Shown: one piece after another, positions 36,932 to 46,466 of the stretch
Position numbering within the stretch: position 1 is the stretch's first letter
Layout of the letters: each line of letters opens with the position of its first letter
Assembly: GCF_014645815.1 (NCBI RefSeq)
Contig: NZ_BMML01000008.1
Location: forward strand, 1-64,000
From: Streptomyces fuscichromogenes
Lineage (GTDB): Bacteria; Actinomycetota; Actinomycetes; Streptomycetales; Streptomycetaceae
Direction of reading: 5' to 3'
Length of the DNA stretch: 64,000 nucleotides
Position numbers and translations under genes: made by a program
Notes under the pieces: generated by a model
What the model was told of the DNA's origin: nothing
Database searches by the model: none
The model's input: only the letters and a program-made list of their open reading frames with translations

Positions 36932-37780
36932 TCAGAACAGCACGCTCATGAAGGCGCCGACCTCCTGGAAGCCCACTCGCAGGTACGCCCGTCGCGCCGC
37001 CGTGTTGAAGTCGTTGACGTACAGGCTCACCACGGGGGCCACGTCGGCGAGCGCGTAGCGCAGGACCGCCGCCATTCCGGGGGCCGCCAGGCCCATGCCC
37101 CGGTACTCGGGGGCGACCCACACGCCCTGGATCTGGCAGGCCGAGGTCGTGGCCGCGCCGATCTCGGCCTTGAAGACGACCTTGCCGTCGTCGTCGAGCC
37201 GCGCGAACGAGCGGCCGGAGCCGACGAGTTCGGCGACCCTCGCCTGGTAGAGGAGGCCGCCGTCGCCGGCCAGCGGGGAGACGCCCACCTCCTCGGTGAA
37301 CATCGCCACGCAGGCCGGCATGATCGCCTCCATCTCGTCCTTGCGGATGCGACGGACGTACGGATCCGGGGCGATGCCGGCGGGCATCCGGTCGGCCACC
37401 ATCAGCGGCTGGTGGCCGCGCACCTCGCGGGCCGGGCCCCAGTGCGGTTCCAGGAGGCGCCACAGCTGGGCGGTGGCCTCGGCGGGGCCGACGATCGAGG
37501 AGCAGCGGCGGCCGGCCCGGCGGGCCCGGTCGGCGAAGGCGCGGACCGCGCGCGGGGTGGCGCAGATCGGGACGAGGTTGGCGCCGGCGTAGCAGAGGGA
37601 CGTGAGCATGCCGTCCTCGTACCAGCCCCACATCTCGCCGCCGAGGCGCCAGGGGTCGAGGCCGGCGATCTGGACGCGGGAGGTCACGAAGGCGTTCGTG
37701 ACCGGCTCGCGGTCGAGTACGGCGAGCGCGGCGTCCAGGTCACTCGGTTCGAGCACCCGTGAGGTGGTCTGCGTCAACAC
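36932..37780 (-). CDS. GNAT acetyltransferase with DUF4081-like N-terminal half
   Basis: A 282-aa two-part protein. The N-terminal half (RVQIAGLDPWRLGGEMWGW, ICATPRAVRAFADRARR) resembles DUF4081; the C-terminal half is a GNAT domain with VAPEYRGMGLAAPGMAAVL and NDFNTAARRAYLRVGF. Upstream of proS in actinobacteria this gene is common. The substrate is unknown. Confidence 0.85.
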   Translation of the reverse strand: MLTQTTSRVLEPSDLDAALAVLDREPVTNAFVTSRVQIAGLDPWRLGGEMWGWYEDGMLTSLCYAGANLVPICATPRAVRAFADRARRAGRRCSSIVGPAEATAQLWRLLEPHWGPAREVRGHQPLMVADRMPAGIAPDPYVRRIRKDEMEAIMPACVAMFTEEVGVSPLAGDGGLLYQARVAELVGSGRSFARLDDDGKVVFKAEIGAATTSACQIQGVWVAPEYRGMGLAAPGMAAVLRYALADVAPVVSLYVNDFNTAARRAYLRVGFQEVGAFMSVLF

Positions 37781-37933
37781 GTGCGGGGCCTCACGCTGGG
37801 GGTTGCTGATCTCCGCACTGTACCTGCGGAAGCCTGGCCGTGCCGCCCCGTGTGCGGTGAAGTGGCCGCGAGCTGGGGCTGCCGTCCCTGGGGGCTGCGC
37901 CCCCGGACCCCCGCTTCGGCCTCCGGCCTCGTC

Positions 37934-37980
37934 CTCAAAGGCCGGACGGGCTGAACTACTCAGCCCCTCCGGCCTTTGAG
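37934..37980. repeat. 21-bp inverted repeat within a cluster of hairpins
   Basis: CTCAAAGGCCGGACGGGCTGA and TCAGCCCCTCCGGCCTTTGAG pair with one mismatch around a 5-base loop. In the same 308-base gap (37781-38088) smaller stems follow or precede: GGGGGCTGCGCCCCC at 37890-37904, CCAGGGGCGGAGCCCCTGG at 37991-38009 and AAGGGGCGGCGCCCCTT at 38018-38034. This composite is a common streptomycete intergenic repeat, and here probably ends the ispG transcript. No gene is supported. Confidence 0.85.
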
Positions 37981-38088
37981 GAGCGGGGTCCAGGGGCGGA
38001 GCCCCTGGCGGGGTCGAAGGGGCGGCGCCCCTTCAGGACGGGACGGGTAGGGGCGGCGGGGGCGAGAAAACCTGCCCCCGAGCCGGTC

Positions 38089-39246
38089 TCAGCCCGCCAC
38101 CGACACCGACGGCTCCCCCGACTCCATGCCCGCCGCCTCCATCTGCTCGGCCAGCTTCATGGCCTCCTCGATGAGGGTCTCGACGATCTTGGACTCGGGG
38201 ACCGTCTTGATGACCTCGCCCTTGACGAAGATCTGGCCCTTGCCGTTGCCGGAGGCGACGCCGAGGTCGGCCTCGCGGGCCTCGCCGGGGCCGTTGACCA
38301 CGCAGCCCATGACGGCGACGCGGAGGGGGACCTCCATCCCGGTGAGACCGGCGGTGACCTCTTCGGCGAGCTTGTAGACGTCGACCTGGGCACGGCCGCA
38401 CGACGGGCAGGAGACGATCTCCAGGCCGCGCTGCTTGAGGTTCAGGGACTCCAGGATCTGGTTGCCGACCTTGACCTCCTCGACCGGAGGGGCCGACAGG
38501 GAGACGCGGATCGTGTCGCCGATGCCCTGGGAGAGGAGCGCGCCGAAGGCGACGGCCGACTTGATCGTGCCCTGGAACGCCGGGCCCGCCTCGGTGACGC
38601 CGAGGTGGAGCGGGTACTCGCACTGGGCGGCCAGCTGCCGGTACGCCTCGATCATCACGACCGGGTCGTTGTGCTTGACGGAGATCTTGATCTCGCGGAA
38701 GTCGTGCTCCTCGAAGAGGGACGCCTCCCACAGGGCCGACTCGACCAGGGCCTCGGGGGTCGCCTTGCCGTACTTCTGGAGCAGCCGGCGGTCCAGGGAA
38801 CCGGCGTTGACGCCGATGCGGATCGGGGTGCCGTGGTCCTTGGCGGCCCGCGCGATCTCCTTGACCTTGTCGTCGAACTGCTTGATGTTGCCCGGGTTGA
38901 CGCGGACGGCGGCGCAGCCGGCCTCGATCGCGGCGAAGACGTACTTCGGCTGGAAGTGGATGTCCGCGATGACCGGGATCTGCGACTTCTTCGCGATGAC
39001 GGCGAGCGCGTCGGCGTCGTCCTGGGTGGGGCAGGCCACCCGCACGATCTGGCAGCCGGACGCGGTCAGCTCGGCGATCTGCTGGAGGGTGGCGCCGATG
39101 TCGGACGTACGGGTGGTGGTCATCGACTGGACCGAGACCGGGGCGTCTCCGCCGACCGCGACGGAGCCGACCTGGATCTGCCGGCTCTTCCGGCGCTCGG
39201 CGAGCTTGGTCGGAACGGACGGCATGCCGAGAGAAATCGCAGTCAT
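38089..39246 (-). CDS. ispG: 4-hydroxy-3-methylbut-2-enyl-diphosphate synthase
   Basis: IspG (GcpE) is the iron-sulfur enzyme making HMBPP in the MEP isoprenoid pathway. The 385-aa protein has the TIM-barrel part (VSVQSMTTTRTSD near the start, RVNPGNIKQFD) and cluster cysteines in SCPSCGRAQVD and GCVVNGPGEA. The usual order dxr-rseP-ispG is kept, but a decayed recombinase lies between rseP and ispG. Confidence 0.96.
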   Translation of the reverse strand: MTAISLGMPSVPTKLAERRKSRQIQVGSVAVGGDAPVSVQSMTTTRTSDIGATLQQIAELTASGCQIVRVACPTQDDADALAVIAKKSQIPVIADIHFQPKYVFAAIEAGCAAVRVNPGNIKQFDDKVKEIARAAKDHGTPIRIGVNAGSLDRRLLQKYGKATPEALVESALWEASLFEEHDFREIKISVKHNDPVVMIEAYRQLAAQCEYPLHLGVTEAGPAFQGTIKSAVAFGALLSQGIGDTIRVSLSAPPVEEVKVGNQILESLNLKQRGLEIVSCPSCGRAQVDVYKLAEEVTAGLTGMEVPLRVAVMGCVVNGPGEAREADLGVASGNGKGQIFVKGEVIKTVPESKIVETLIEEAMKLAEQMEAAGMESGEPSVSVAG

Positions 39247-39416
39247 CTGCTGTGCAACCCCAAGTCGTGGATCTAGGTCCAGGTCCCGTCCGAAGCGGGT
39301 TCCAGGCTTCGAGATTACGGCACCGGCACAGGACCGAGCACATCCCCCATCCGTAAACCCACTCGATGGAAGCGGCCCCGAACAGAGTGTTCCGAGCCGC
39401 GTCGAACATCTTGTGG

Positions 39417-40881
39417 CTACGAGGTTTTCCCGGAATGAACCACGTCAGGCGCGCCTTGGACGCTCGGGAGGACTTGGCCATCGAGGCTCGTGCGGATGGT
39501 CAGTGCGGGGCCCGCCTCGTAGCTCAGGACCGGCGTGCCCTTCCCCTCCTCGTCGAGGAGCTTGACGATGTCCGGCCACACACCATCGGCCAACCATGTC
39601 CGTTGCCTGCAACGCACCTTCTCGGGGTTGCCGAATCGCTCTGGAAGGTCACGCCCCTCTCTGTGCCGAAAATCCGGGTCCACGATGTCGACACGCACCT
39701 TGAGCGACTCCAGCAGGCCACGCTGCTCGGAGGACGAAAGGGACCGGATGTCCGGAGCGGCCGCTCCCAGTACTGACGTAAGCCGGGCGGCCCAGTCGAC
39801 TCGGTCCTCCAGCTCCGCCAGCCAGTCCCGCGCATGGGCCAGGATCCGTTCGAAGGCCTCTTGCTCCGCTTCGAGCTGCCGCATCGCTGCAGCGATGGCA
39901 CGGCTGTGCTGTTCCTGGCGCCCTGATCCGTCGATTTCTTCCGCGCACTGCGCAATAAGCAGTTCCAGCGACCTCACTCGCACAGGGTGTCGGATCAACT
40001 GCGTTTGCGCCTGGGAGGAGGCTGGCGGCATCGGCCGACTGTGCCGCGGCATCGAAGCCGGCAAGACGTTCACCTGCCGCGCCACCTGCTCCTCTGCGTG
40101 ATCGGCTCGCAGGAAGGGGCAGCCGCAGCGCGAAGCCGCGTTCCACCCCGAACAGCGATACGTCCGGACCCCGTCTTCGCTCCGGAAGCAACCGACGTAA
40201 GGCCGTCCGCATGACCCATGGATTCGCCCGGTGAGCGGGATCAACACACTCTCACCATGCAAAGGTCGCCCGTCGTTGCCGAGGCGGGTGCAGTGGCCGC
40301 CCCACTGCTGATCAGGGCGCCGAAAGACGGCCTCCCCGACAAACGCCGCGCTCTGCAAGCGTCGGTGAAGGTTCACCCTTGTCCAGCGCTTGCCGCTTCG
40401 GGTGGGAATCGCGCGTCCGTTCAGTTCCTCGGCGATGTCCATCAGCGTGCGGCCACCCTCGATCACAAGATCGACCAGGAGCAGCACCACAGCCGCTTCG
40501 GCCGGGTCGACTTCGAGAGTCGACCCGAAAGCGCCCTTCCCGCTGATTCTGTAGCCGTAGGGGGCCGGGCCACCCGGCCAGCCGCCATCAAGCGCCTTGA
40601 GTTGCCGACCCGCCTGGGTGCGGGCGACGATCCGGCGGTAGTCCGCCTCTACTGCCTGCGCCAGCCGGTCGATGGTGAGCCATCTTTCGAGGCCGGCGTC
40701 TTCGATCTGCCAGATGCGGCGCCAGACGGCGGACTCCGTTCGGCCCAGACGGTCGAGACGATGCACGAGAACGAGGTCCACGCGGCCTTCGCCGATTTCC
40801 ACGAGCAGTTCGTCGAGCCGAGGCCGAGAGTCCGTGCTCCGCCGTCGAGACCCGCATGTACGCGGCGACAGCGAGGGGCAC
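39417..40881 (-). pseudogene. Large serine recombinase, frameshifted with internal deletion
   Basis: The C-terminal two-thirds is one frame ending at 39417: HRLDRLGR (end of the catalytic domain), GGWPGGPAPYGYRI and the recombinase domain, a zinc ribbon (CGRPYVGCF, CGCPF), a coiled-coil region and a C-terminal tail. The N-terminal piece PLAVAAYMRVSTAEHG, with the catalytic Ser in RVST, is in another frame starting near GTG 40881. The two meet near 40826, where frame 2 continues DSRPRLDELLVEIGEG. About 50 residues of the catalytic domain are missing, so it is inactive. It is the only trace of an integrated element here; no cargo remains. Confidence 0.85.
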
Positions 40882-41073
40882 GGCGTCTCCGGCCTTGTCT
40901 TCTGCGCACAGTCCCTTCGAGACTGGCCAGACCCCAGGGTGTTGGCGCACTGCCGGGGTCACCCATGAACAACAAGAACGTACGAAGTTCGCACATGCAT
41001 CGTGAGCGCAATCCGCACCCTTCACCCGTACGGGCCACACGAGCGAGGGGCGCGGCATCACTGCACTATGACA

Positions 41074-41089
41074 AGAAATGACCATTTCT
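41074..41089. other. Small palindrome at the rseP 3' end
   Basis: AGAAAT-GACC-ATTTCT abuts the rseP stop codon, on the recombinase side. It is AT-rich for this genome. It might mark the edge of the inserted DNA or be an attachment-site remnant; this is a guess. Confidence 0.3.
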
Positions 41090-42393
41090 CAGCTGATCTT
41101 GACCGGGTTGACTACATCAGCGACTAGGACCAAGAGGGTAAAGCAGACGAAGATCCCCGCCACCACATAAGCCACCGGCATCAGCTTCGCCACGTCGAAG
41201 GGGCCGGGGTCCGGGCGGCGGAGCAGCTTGGCGAGGCTTCGGCGCAGCGACTCCCACAGGGCGCCCGCGATGTGGCCGCCGTCCAGCGGCAGCAGCGGGA
41301 GCATGTTGAAGAGGAACAGGGAGAGGTTGAAGCCGGCCACCAGCATCAGGGCCATGGCCAGCTGCTCGGTGGGCGGGATGTCCAGGGTGAAGATCTCGCC
41401 GCCGACCCGTGCCGCGCCGACCACGCCCATCGGGGAGTCCGGCTGGCGGGGGGCGCCGTCGAAGGCCGAGTCCCACAGGGCCGGGATCTTGCCGGGCAGG
41501 CCCGCGATGGAGTCGACGGCCTCGCCGAGGCGGTCGCCCATCCAGGTCACCGAGTCGCCGAAGTCCTGGCGGACGATGCCGGTGGCGGCGCTGAAGCCGA
41601 GGAAGCCCGCGGTGACGTACTGGCCCGTGACGATCTGGCCGCTGGAGTCCTTCTTGGCGACCTGGTTGGTGGCGATCTTCGCGTGCAGGGTGACGTCCTG
41701 CCCCTTGCGGTCGACGACGATCGCGACCTCCTTGCCGGGGGCGGACCGGATCAGGTCGGAGAGCTGGTTCCAGCTCGACGTCTGCACGCCGTTGAAGGAG
41801 AGGATCTTGTCGCCCGCCTTGAGGCCCGCCGCGGCGGCGGGCGAGGAGGCGTCGGTCTTCTTGCAGGTGTCGCGGTTCTCGCTCTGCGCGATCACGCACT
41901 GGGAGACCGAGCTGACCGTGGTGGTCTGCTGGCTGATGCCGAAGCCCATCAGGACCGTGAGGAACAGGGCCACCGCGAGGATCAGGTTCATGAAGGGGCC
42001 CGCGAACATCACGATCACGCGCTTCCAGGGGGCGCGCGTGTAGAAGAGGCGGGACTCGTCGCCGGGCTGGAGCTCCTCGAAGGCGGCCGAGCGGGCGTCC
42101 TCGATCATGCTGCGCCAGGGCGAGGTGGAGCGGGCGGTGACCCGGCCGTCGGCGCCCGGCGGGAACATGCCGATCATGCGGATGTAGCCGCCCAGCGGGA
42201 CGGCCTTGATGCCGTACTCCGTGTCGCCCTTGTGCCGCGACCAGATGGTCGGGCCGAAGCCGACCATGTACTGCGGGACGCGGATGCCGAAGAGCTTGGC
42301 GGTGGAAAGATGCCCCAGCTCGTGCCAGGCGATCGAGACCAGCAGGCCGATCACGAAGACGACTATGCCGAGGATCATCATCAGGGCTGTCAT
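41089..42393 (-). CDS. rseP: Site-2 protease, RseP/Rip1-like
   Basis: An intramembrane zinc protease (M50). From ATG 42393 the protein is 434 aa. HELGH is at residues 24-28 in the first membrane helix, a PDZ domain (AAAGLKAGDKILSFNGVQTS) lies in the middle, and LLPLDGGHIAGAL is near the end. Such proteases cut anti-sigma factors and other membrane proteins. The ATG overlaps the dxr stop (ATGA). The frame is open upstream but that region belongs to dxr. Confidence 0.95.
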   Translation of the reverse strand: MTALMMILGIVVFVIGLLVSIAWHELGHLSTAKLFGIRVPQYMVGFGPTIWSRHKGDTEYGIKAVPLGGYIRMIGMFPPGADGRVTARSTSPWRSMIEDARSAAFEELQPGDESRLFYTRAPWKRVIVMFAGPFMNLILAVALFLTVLMGFGISQQTTTVSSVSQCVIAQSENRDTCKKTDASSPAAAAGLKAGDKILSFNGVQTSSWNQLSDLIRSAPGKEVAIVVDRKGQDVTLHAKIATNQVAKKDSSGQIVTGQYVTAGFLGFSAATGIVRQDFGDSVTWMGDRLGEAVDSIAGLPGKIPALWDSAFDGAPRQPDSPMGVVGAARVGGEIFTLDIPPTEQLAMALMLVAGFNLSLFLFNMLPLLPLDGGHIAGALWESLRRSLAKLLRRPDPGPFDVAKLMPVAYVVAGIFVCFTLLVLVADVVNPVKIS

Positions 42394-43670
42394 GCACGCG
42401 CCTCCGCGGTCGCCTTCTGCGCTGTCAGTTCCCGGGCCCGGATCCGTGCCCAGGTCTCCGCTTCGAGTACGTCCGGCACGGTCAGTGAAGTTCCCGTACG
42501 AGGGGTGCCGTGTTCCTCGACCACTCGTGTCACGGTCTCCATGATGCCGTTGAAGGGCAGCAGACCGGCACGGAAGGCTTCGACGCACTCCTCGTTGGCC
42601 GCATTGAACACCGCCGGCGCCGTGCCCGCGAGCTCACCGACGTGCCTGGCCAGGTTCACCGACGGGAAGGCCTCGTTGTCCACCGGGAAGAACTCCCAGG
42701 TGGAGGCCTTGCTCCAGTCGAAGGCGGGCGCCGCGTCCGGAACCCGTTCGGGCCAGCCGAGACCGATGGCGATCGGCCCCCGCATGTCGGGGGGCGTCGC
42801 CTGCGCGATCGTGGATCCGTCCGTGAACTCGACCATCGAGTGGACATACGACTGCGGGTGCACGACCACCTCAATGCGGTCGAAGGGAATGTCGTAGAGG
42901 AGGTGCGCCTCGATGACTTCCAGCCCCTTGTTGACCAGGGTCGCGGAGTTGATCGTGATGACCGGCCCCATCGCCCAGGTGGGGTGGGCGAGCGCGTCCT
43001 CGACGGTGACGTGCGCCAGGTCGGCCTTCGTACGGCCGCGGAAGGGGCCGCCGGAGGCGGTCACGACCAGTTTCCGGACGTCGGCCCTCGTCCCCGCCGC
43101 CAGCGACTGGAAGAGCGCCGCGTGCTCGGAGTCGACCGGGATGATCTGGCCGGGCTTGGCCAGCGCCTTGACCAGCGGGCCGCCGACGATCAGCGACTCC
43201 TTGTTGGCGAGGGCGAGGGTGTGCCCCGCCTCCAGGGCGGCGAGGGTCGGCGCGAGGCCGATGGAGCCGGTGATGCCGTTGAGGACGGTGTGGCACTCCG
43301 CGGAGTCGGCGGCGGCGACCTGTGTGGCCGCGTCGGGGCCGGCGAGGATCTCCGGGAGCGGCTCACCGGGGCCGTAGTGCGCGATGAGCGCCTCGCGCAG
43401 CGCCGGTACGACGTCCTCGCGGGCGACCGCCACGGTGCGCACCCGCAGTCGGTGCGCCTGCTCGGCGAGGAGGGCGACCCGGCCGCCGTGGGCGGAGAGG
43501 GCGGTGACCCGGAAGCGGTCGGGGTTGCGCAGCACGAGGTCGATGGCCTGGGTGCCGATCGATCCGGTGGAGCCGAGGATCACCACGTCCTTCGGGCCGT
43601 CGCCCACGAGCGGGTCGTACACGAGGTGCGGGTCGGCGAGGGGTGCCGGACTGGCGGGACTGTCGGTCAT
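42390..43670 (-). CDS. dxr: 1-deoxy-D-xylulose 5-phosphate reductoisomerase
   Basis: DXR (IspC) makes MEP from DXP using NADPH, the committed step of the pathway. The 426-aa protein shows ILGSTGSIGTQAIDLV near 31-46, LANKESLIVGG, and the metal/substrate motif PVDSEHAALFQ, all intact. First gene of the dxr-rseP unit; a 190-base gap separates it from the divergent lamin-tail gene. Confidence 0.97.
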   Translation of the reverse strand: MTDSPASPAPLADPHLVYDPLVGDGPKDVVILGSTGSIGTQAIDLVLRNPDRFRVTALSAHGGRVALLAEQAHRLRVRTVAVAREDVVPALREALIAHYGPGEPLPEILAGPDAATQVAAADSAECHTVLNGITGSIGLAPTLAALEAGHTLALANKESLIVGGPLVKALAKPGQIIPVDSEHAALFQSLAAGTRADVRKLVVTASGGPFRGRTKADLAHVTVEDALAHPTWAMGPVITINSATLVNKGLEVIEAHLLYDIPFDRIEVVVHPQSYVHSMVEFTDGSTIAQATPPDMRGPIAIGLGWPERVPDAAPAFDWSKASTWEFFPVDNEAFPSVNLARHVGELAGTAPAVFNAANEECVEAFRAGLLPFNGIMETVTRVVEEHGTPRTGTSLTVPDVLEAETWARIRARELTAQKATAEARA

Positions 43671-43860
43671 CCCCCCATTGTTGCGGCAACCGGCGGCGCC
43701 GAGGACAGCGCGTCCCTCCCGCGGGTGCCTTATCAGCCCTTGGCGCCCTATGGAGCGGAATTCCCTTTGTGAGGTTCAGGTGAAGATCGTGTGATAACAC
43801 TTCTGTCGGGCCGGCGGGGATGACCGGCCCGACCGGAAGACATCCTGGGGGGATCTCTCC

Positions 43861-44319
43861 ATGCGTACTCCGCGCATACGCGCCGCCGTGCCCGCGCTCG
43901 CGGGCGCCGTTCTGCTCACCGGCACCCTGCTCAGCACCCCGGCCCAGGCGGCCGGCGGCGTGACCGTCTACCACGTCTGGTTCGACAGTCCGGGCAGCGA
44001 CAACCGCTCCAACGCCAGTCTCAACGCCGAGTGGGTGCAGATCAAGAACACCGGCGGCTCGGCCGTCTCGCTCAAGGGGTGGGTCCTCAAGGACGTCTCC
44101 AACCACCGCTACGTCTTCAAGAGCGTCAAGATCGGCGCCCACAAGACGATGAAGGTGCACACCGGAAGCGGCACGGACACCGCGTCGAACAAGTACCAGA
44201 ACCGCCGCGCGTACGTGTGGAACAACACCAGCGACACGGCGACGCTGACCAAGGCGAGCGGCGCCAAGGTCGACTCCTGCTCCTGGACGACGCGGGACCC
44301 GAGCGACAAGTACTGCTGA
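43861..44319 (+). CDS. Secreted lamin-tail-domain protein
   Basis: A 152-aa protein with a Sec signal peptide (cleavage likely after AQA at about residue 30). The rest is a lamin-tail/Ig-like domain: NAEWVQIKNTGGSAVSLKGW, HRYVFKSVKI, RRAYVWNNTSDTATL, ending DKYC. Cys near 140 and 152 could form a disulfide. These domains occur on secreted actinobacterial proteins, but no enzyme domain is attached here. Stand-alone gene; its start follows GGGGGGAT-rich sequence. Confidence 0.85.
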   Translation: MRTPRIRAAVPALAGAVLLTGTLLSTPAQAAGGVTVYHVWFDSPGSDNRSNASLNAEWVQIKNTGGSAVSLKGWVLKDVSNHRYVFKSVKIGAHKTMKVHTGSGTDTASNKYQNRRAYVWNNTSDTATLTKASGAKVDSCSWTTRDPSDKYC

Positions 44320-44338
44320 GTCGCCGCTTCAGCAGTAC
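44310..44338 (+). terminator. Terminator overlapping the stop codon of the lamin-tail gene
   Basis: GTACTGCTGA (containing the TGA stop) and TCAGCAGTAC form a perfect 10-bp stem with a 9-base loop. Confidence 0.7.
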
Positions 44339-44366
44339 CTGCCCGAGCGGCCTCACCCAGGAGGCG

Positions 44367-46301
44367 TCACTTGAAGGGGCGCCGGACGTTGTCCCGCTGC
44401 GACGGTCCGGGGGTCGCGTCGGCGATCCACGGGCCCTCGCCCGAGGGGTCGACGATCCCCTGCTCCAGCCATGCGAAGGAACCGCCGAGCACGCCCTTGA
44501 CGACCTTGCGGTCCAGGTCGTCGGTGTTCGACCAGAGGCGGTTGAACAGCTCGTCGACGCGGATGCGGGCCTGCCGGCAGAACGCGTCGGCGAGCAGGTA
44601 GGCCTCGCGTCCGTGGTCGCCCTGGCGGCGCAGCAGTTCGGCGCGCACGCAGGCCGCGCTCATCGCGAACAGCTCGGCGCCGATGTCCACGACCCGGCCC
44701 AGGAAGCCCTGCTTGGTCTCCATCCGGCCCTGCCAGCGGGACATGGCGTAGAAGGTGGACCGGGCCAGCTTGCGGGAGTGCCGCTCGACGTAGCGCAGGT
44801 GCGGGGCGAGATCCACGCCGTGCCTGAAGTCGCCGTACGACGTGGGGAGCTGGCCCGGTCCCGCGACCAGCTTCGGCAGCCACTTGGCGTAGAAGACGCC
44901 CGCGTTGGCGCCCGCCCGCGCCTTGTCCTGGAGGGACTTGTCGGGGTCGATGAGGTCGCCGGCGACCGAGAGGTGGGCGTCGACGGCCTCGCGGGCGATC
45001 AGCAGGTGCATGATCTCCGTGGAGCCCTCGAAGATGCGGTTGATGCGCAGGTCGCGCAGGAGCTGCTCGGCGGGGACGGCGCGTTCGCCGCGGGCGGCCA
45101 GCGACTCGGCCGTCTCGAAGCCGCGGCCGCCGCGGATCTGGACCAGCTCGTCCGCCATCAGGCAGGCCATCTCGGAGCCGTAGAGCTTGGCGAGGGCGGC
45201 CTCGATACGGATGTCGTTGCGGTTCTCGTCGGCCATCTGGGAGGACAGGTCGACGACCGCCTCCAGGGCGAAGGTGGTCGCCGCGATGAAACTGATCTTG
45301 GAGCCGACCGCCTCGTGCAGCGCGACCGGCTTGCCCCACTGCTCGCGGACCGACGACCACTCGCGGGCGATCTTCAGGCACCACTTGCCGGCGCCCACGC
45401 ACATCGCAGGCAGGGAGAGGCGGCCGGTGTTGAGGGTGGTGAGGGCGATCTTGAGGCCCGCGCCCTCGGCGCCGATGCGGTTGGCGGCCGGGACCCGGAC
45501 CTGGTGGAAGCGGGTGACGCCGTTCTCGATGCCGCGCAGGCCCATGAAGGCGTTGCGGTTCTCGACGGTGATGCCCGGCGAGTCCGCCTCGACGACGAAG
45601 GCGGTGATACCGCCCTTGTTGCCCTCGGTCTTCGGGACGCGGGCCATGACGACCAGGAGGTCGGCGACCACGCCGTTGGTGGTCCAGAGCTTCACCCCGT
45701 CGAGGACGTAGTCGTCCCCGTCCGGTACGGCGGTGGTGGCGAGGCGTGCCGGGTCCGAGCCGACGTCGGGCTCGGTGAGCAGGAACGCCGAGATGTCGGT
45801 GCGGGCGCAGCGGGGCAGGAAGGCGTCCTTCTGCTGCTGGGTGCCGAAGATCTTCAGCGGCTGCGGCACGCCGATCGACTGGTGGGCGGAGAGCAGTGCG
45901 CCGACCGCCGGGTTGGCGGAGCCGACCAGGGACAGGGCCCGGTTGTAGTAGACCTGGGTGAGGCCGAGGCCGCCGTACTTGGTGTCGATCTTCATGCCGA
46001 GGGCGCCGAGCTCCTTGAGGCCGGCGATCACCTCGTCCGGGATGCGCGCCTCGCGCTCGATGAGCGCCGAGTCGATCTTCGTCTCGCAGAACTCGTGGAG
46101 CCGGCCGAGGAACTCCTCGCCGCGCCGCACGTCCTCGTCCGCGGGGAGCGGATGGGGGTGGATGAGGTCGAGCCGGAAGCGCCCGAGGAACAGCTCCTTG
46201 GCGAAGCTCGGCTTGCGCCAGTCCTGTTCCCGGGCGGCCTCCGCCACCTGGCGGGCCTCCCGCTCGGTGACGGTGGGTTTCTTGGCGGTGGGGGCGGACA
46301 T
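44367..46301 (-). CDS. Acyl-CoA dehydrogenase
   Basis: A 644-aa FAD enzyme of beta-oxidation type, longer than the usual 380 aa because of a C-terminal extension, as in the large FadE/ACAD group. Visible blocks: AFLLTEPDVGSDPARL, LWTTNGVVADLLVVMAR, MGLRGIENGVTRFHQVRVP and QIRGGRGFETAESLAARGE. The substrate chain is unknown. It is a single gene between the lamin-tail gene and the GH12 gene. Confidence 0.93.
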   Translation of the reverse strand: MSAPTAKKPTVTEREARQVAEAAREQDWRKPSFAKELFLGRFRLDLIHPHPLPADEDVRRGEEFLGRLHEFCETKIDSALIEREARIPDEVIAGLKELGALGMKIDTKYGGLGLTQVYYNRALSLVGSANPAVGALLSAHQSIGVPQPLKIFGTQQQKDAFLPRCARTDISAFLLTEPDVGSDPARLATTAVPDGDDYVLDGVKLWTTNGVVADLLVVMARVPKTEGNKGGITAFVVEADSPGITVENRNAFMGLRGIENGVTRFHQVRVPAANRIGAEGAGLKIALTTLNTGRLSLPAMCVGAGKWCLKIAREWSSVREQWGKPVALHEAVGSKISFIAATTFALEAVVDLSSQMADENRNDIRIEAALAKLYGSEMACLMADELVQIRGGRGFETAESLAARGERAVPAEQLLRDLRINRIFEGSTEIMHLLIAREAVDAHLSVAGDLIDPDKSLQDKARAGANAGVFYAKWLPKLVAGPGQLPTSYGDFRHGVDLAPHLRYVERHSRKLARSTFYAMSRWQGRMETKQGFLGRVVDIGAELFAMSAACVRAELLRRQGDHGREAYLLADAFCRQARIRVDELFNRLWSNTDDLDRKVVKGVLGGSFAWLEQGIVDPSGEGPWIADATPGPSQRDNVRRPFK

Positions 46302-46466
46302 TGAGGCTCACCTCGCCACAAAAGGGGTTTTTGGGACCGTTCGTTACCGACCAGTGCTACTGGATCGTTGGTACCTGAAACGGGCCGCCCCCACCAGTCC
46401 TCGCGGTCCGATCGGCTGACGGGCCGGCCGGCGCGACACCCTTCTCAGCCGATCGTGACGCGCTTC

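Noticed and set aside
40592..41085. Separate small gene upstream of the recombinase remnant
   Set aside because: Its recognisable part (AAYMRVSTAEHG) is the N-terminus of the same recombinase, and the rest is an out-of-frame reading of it.
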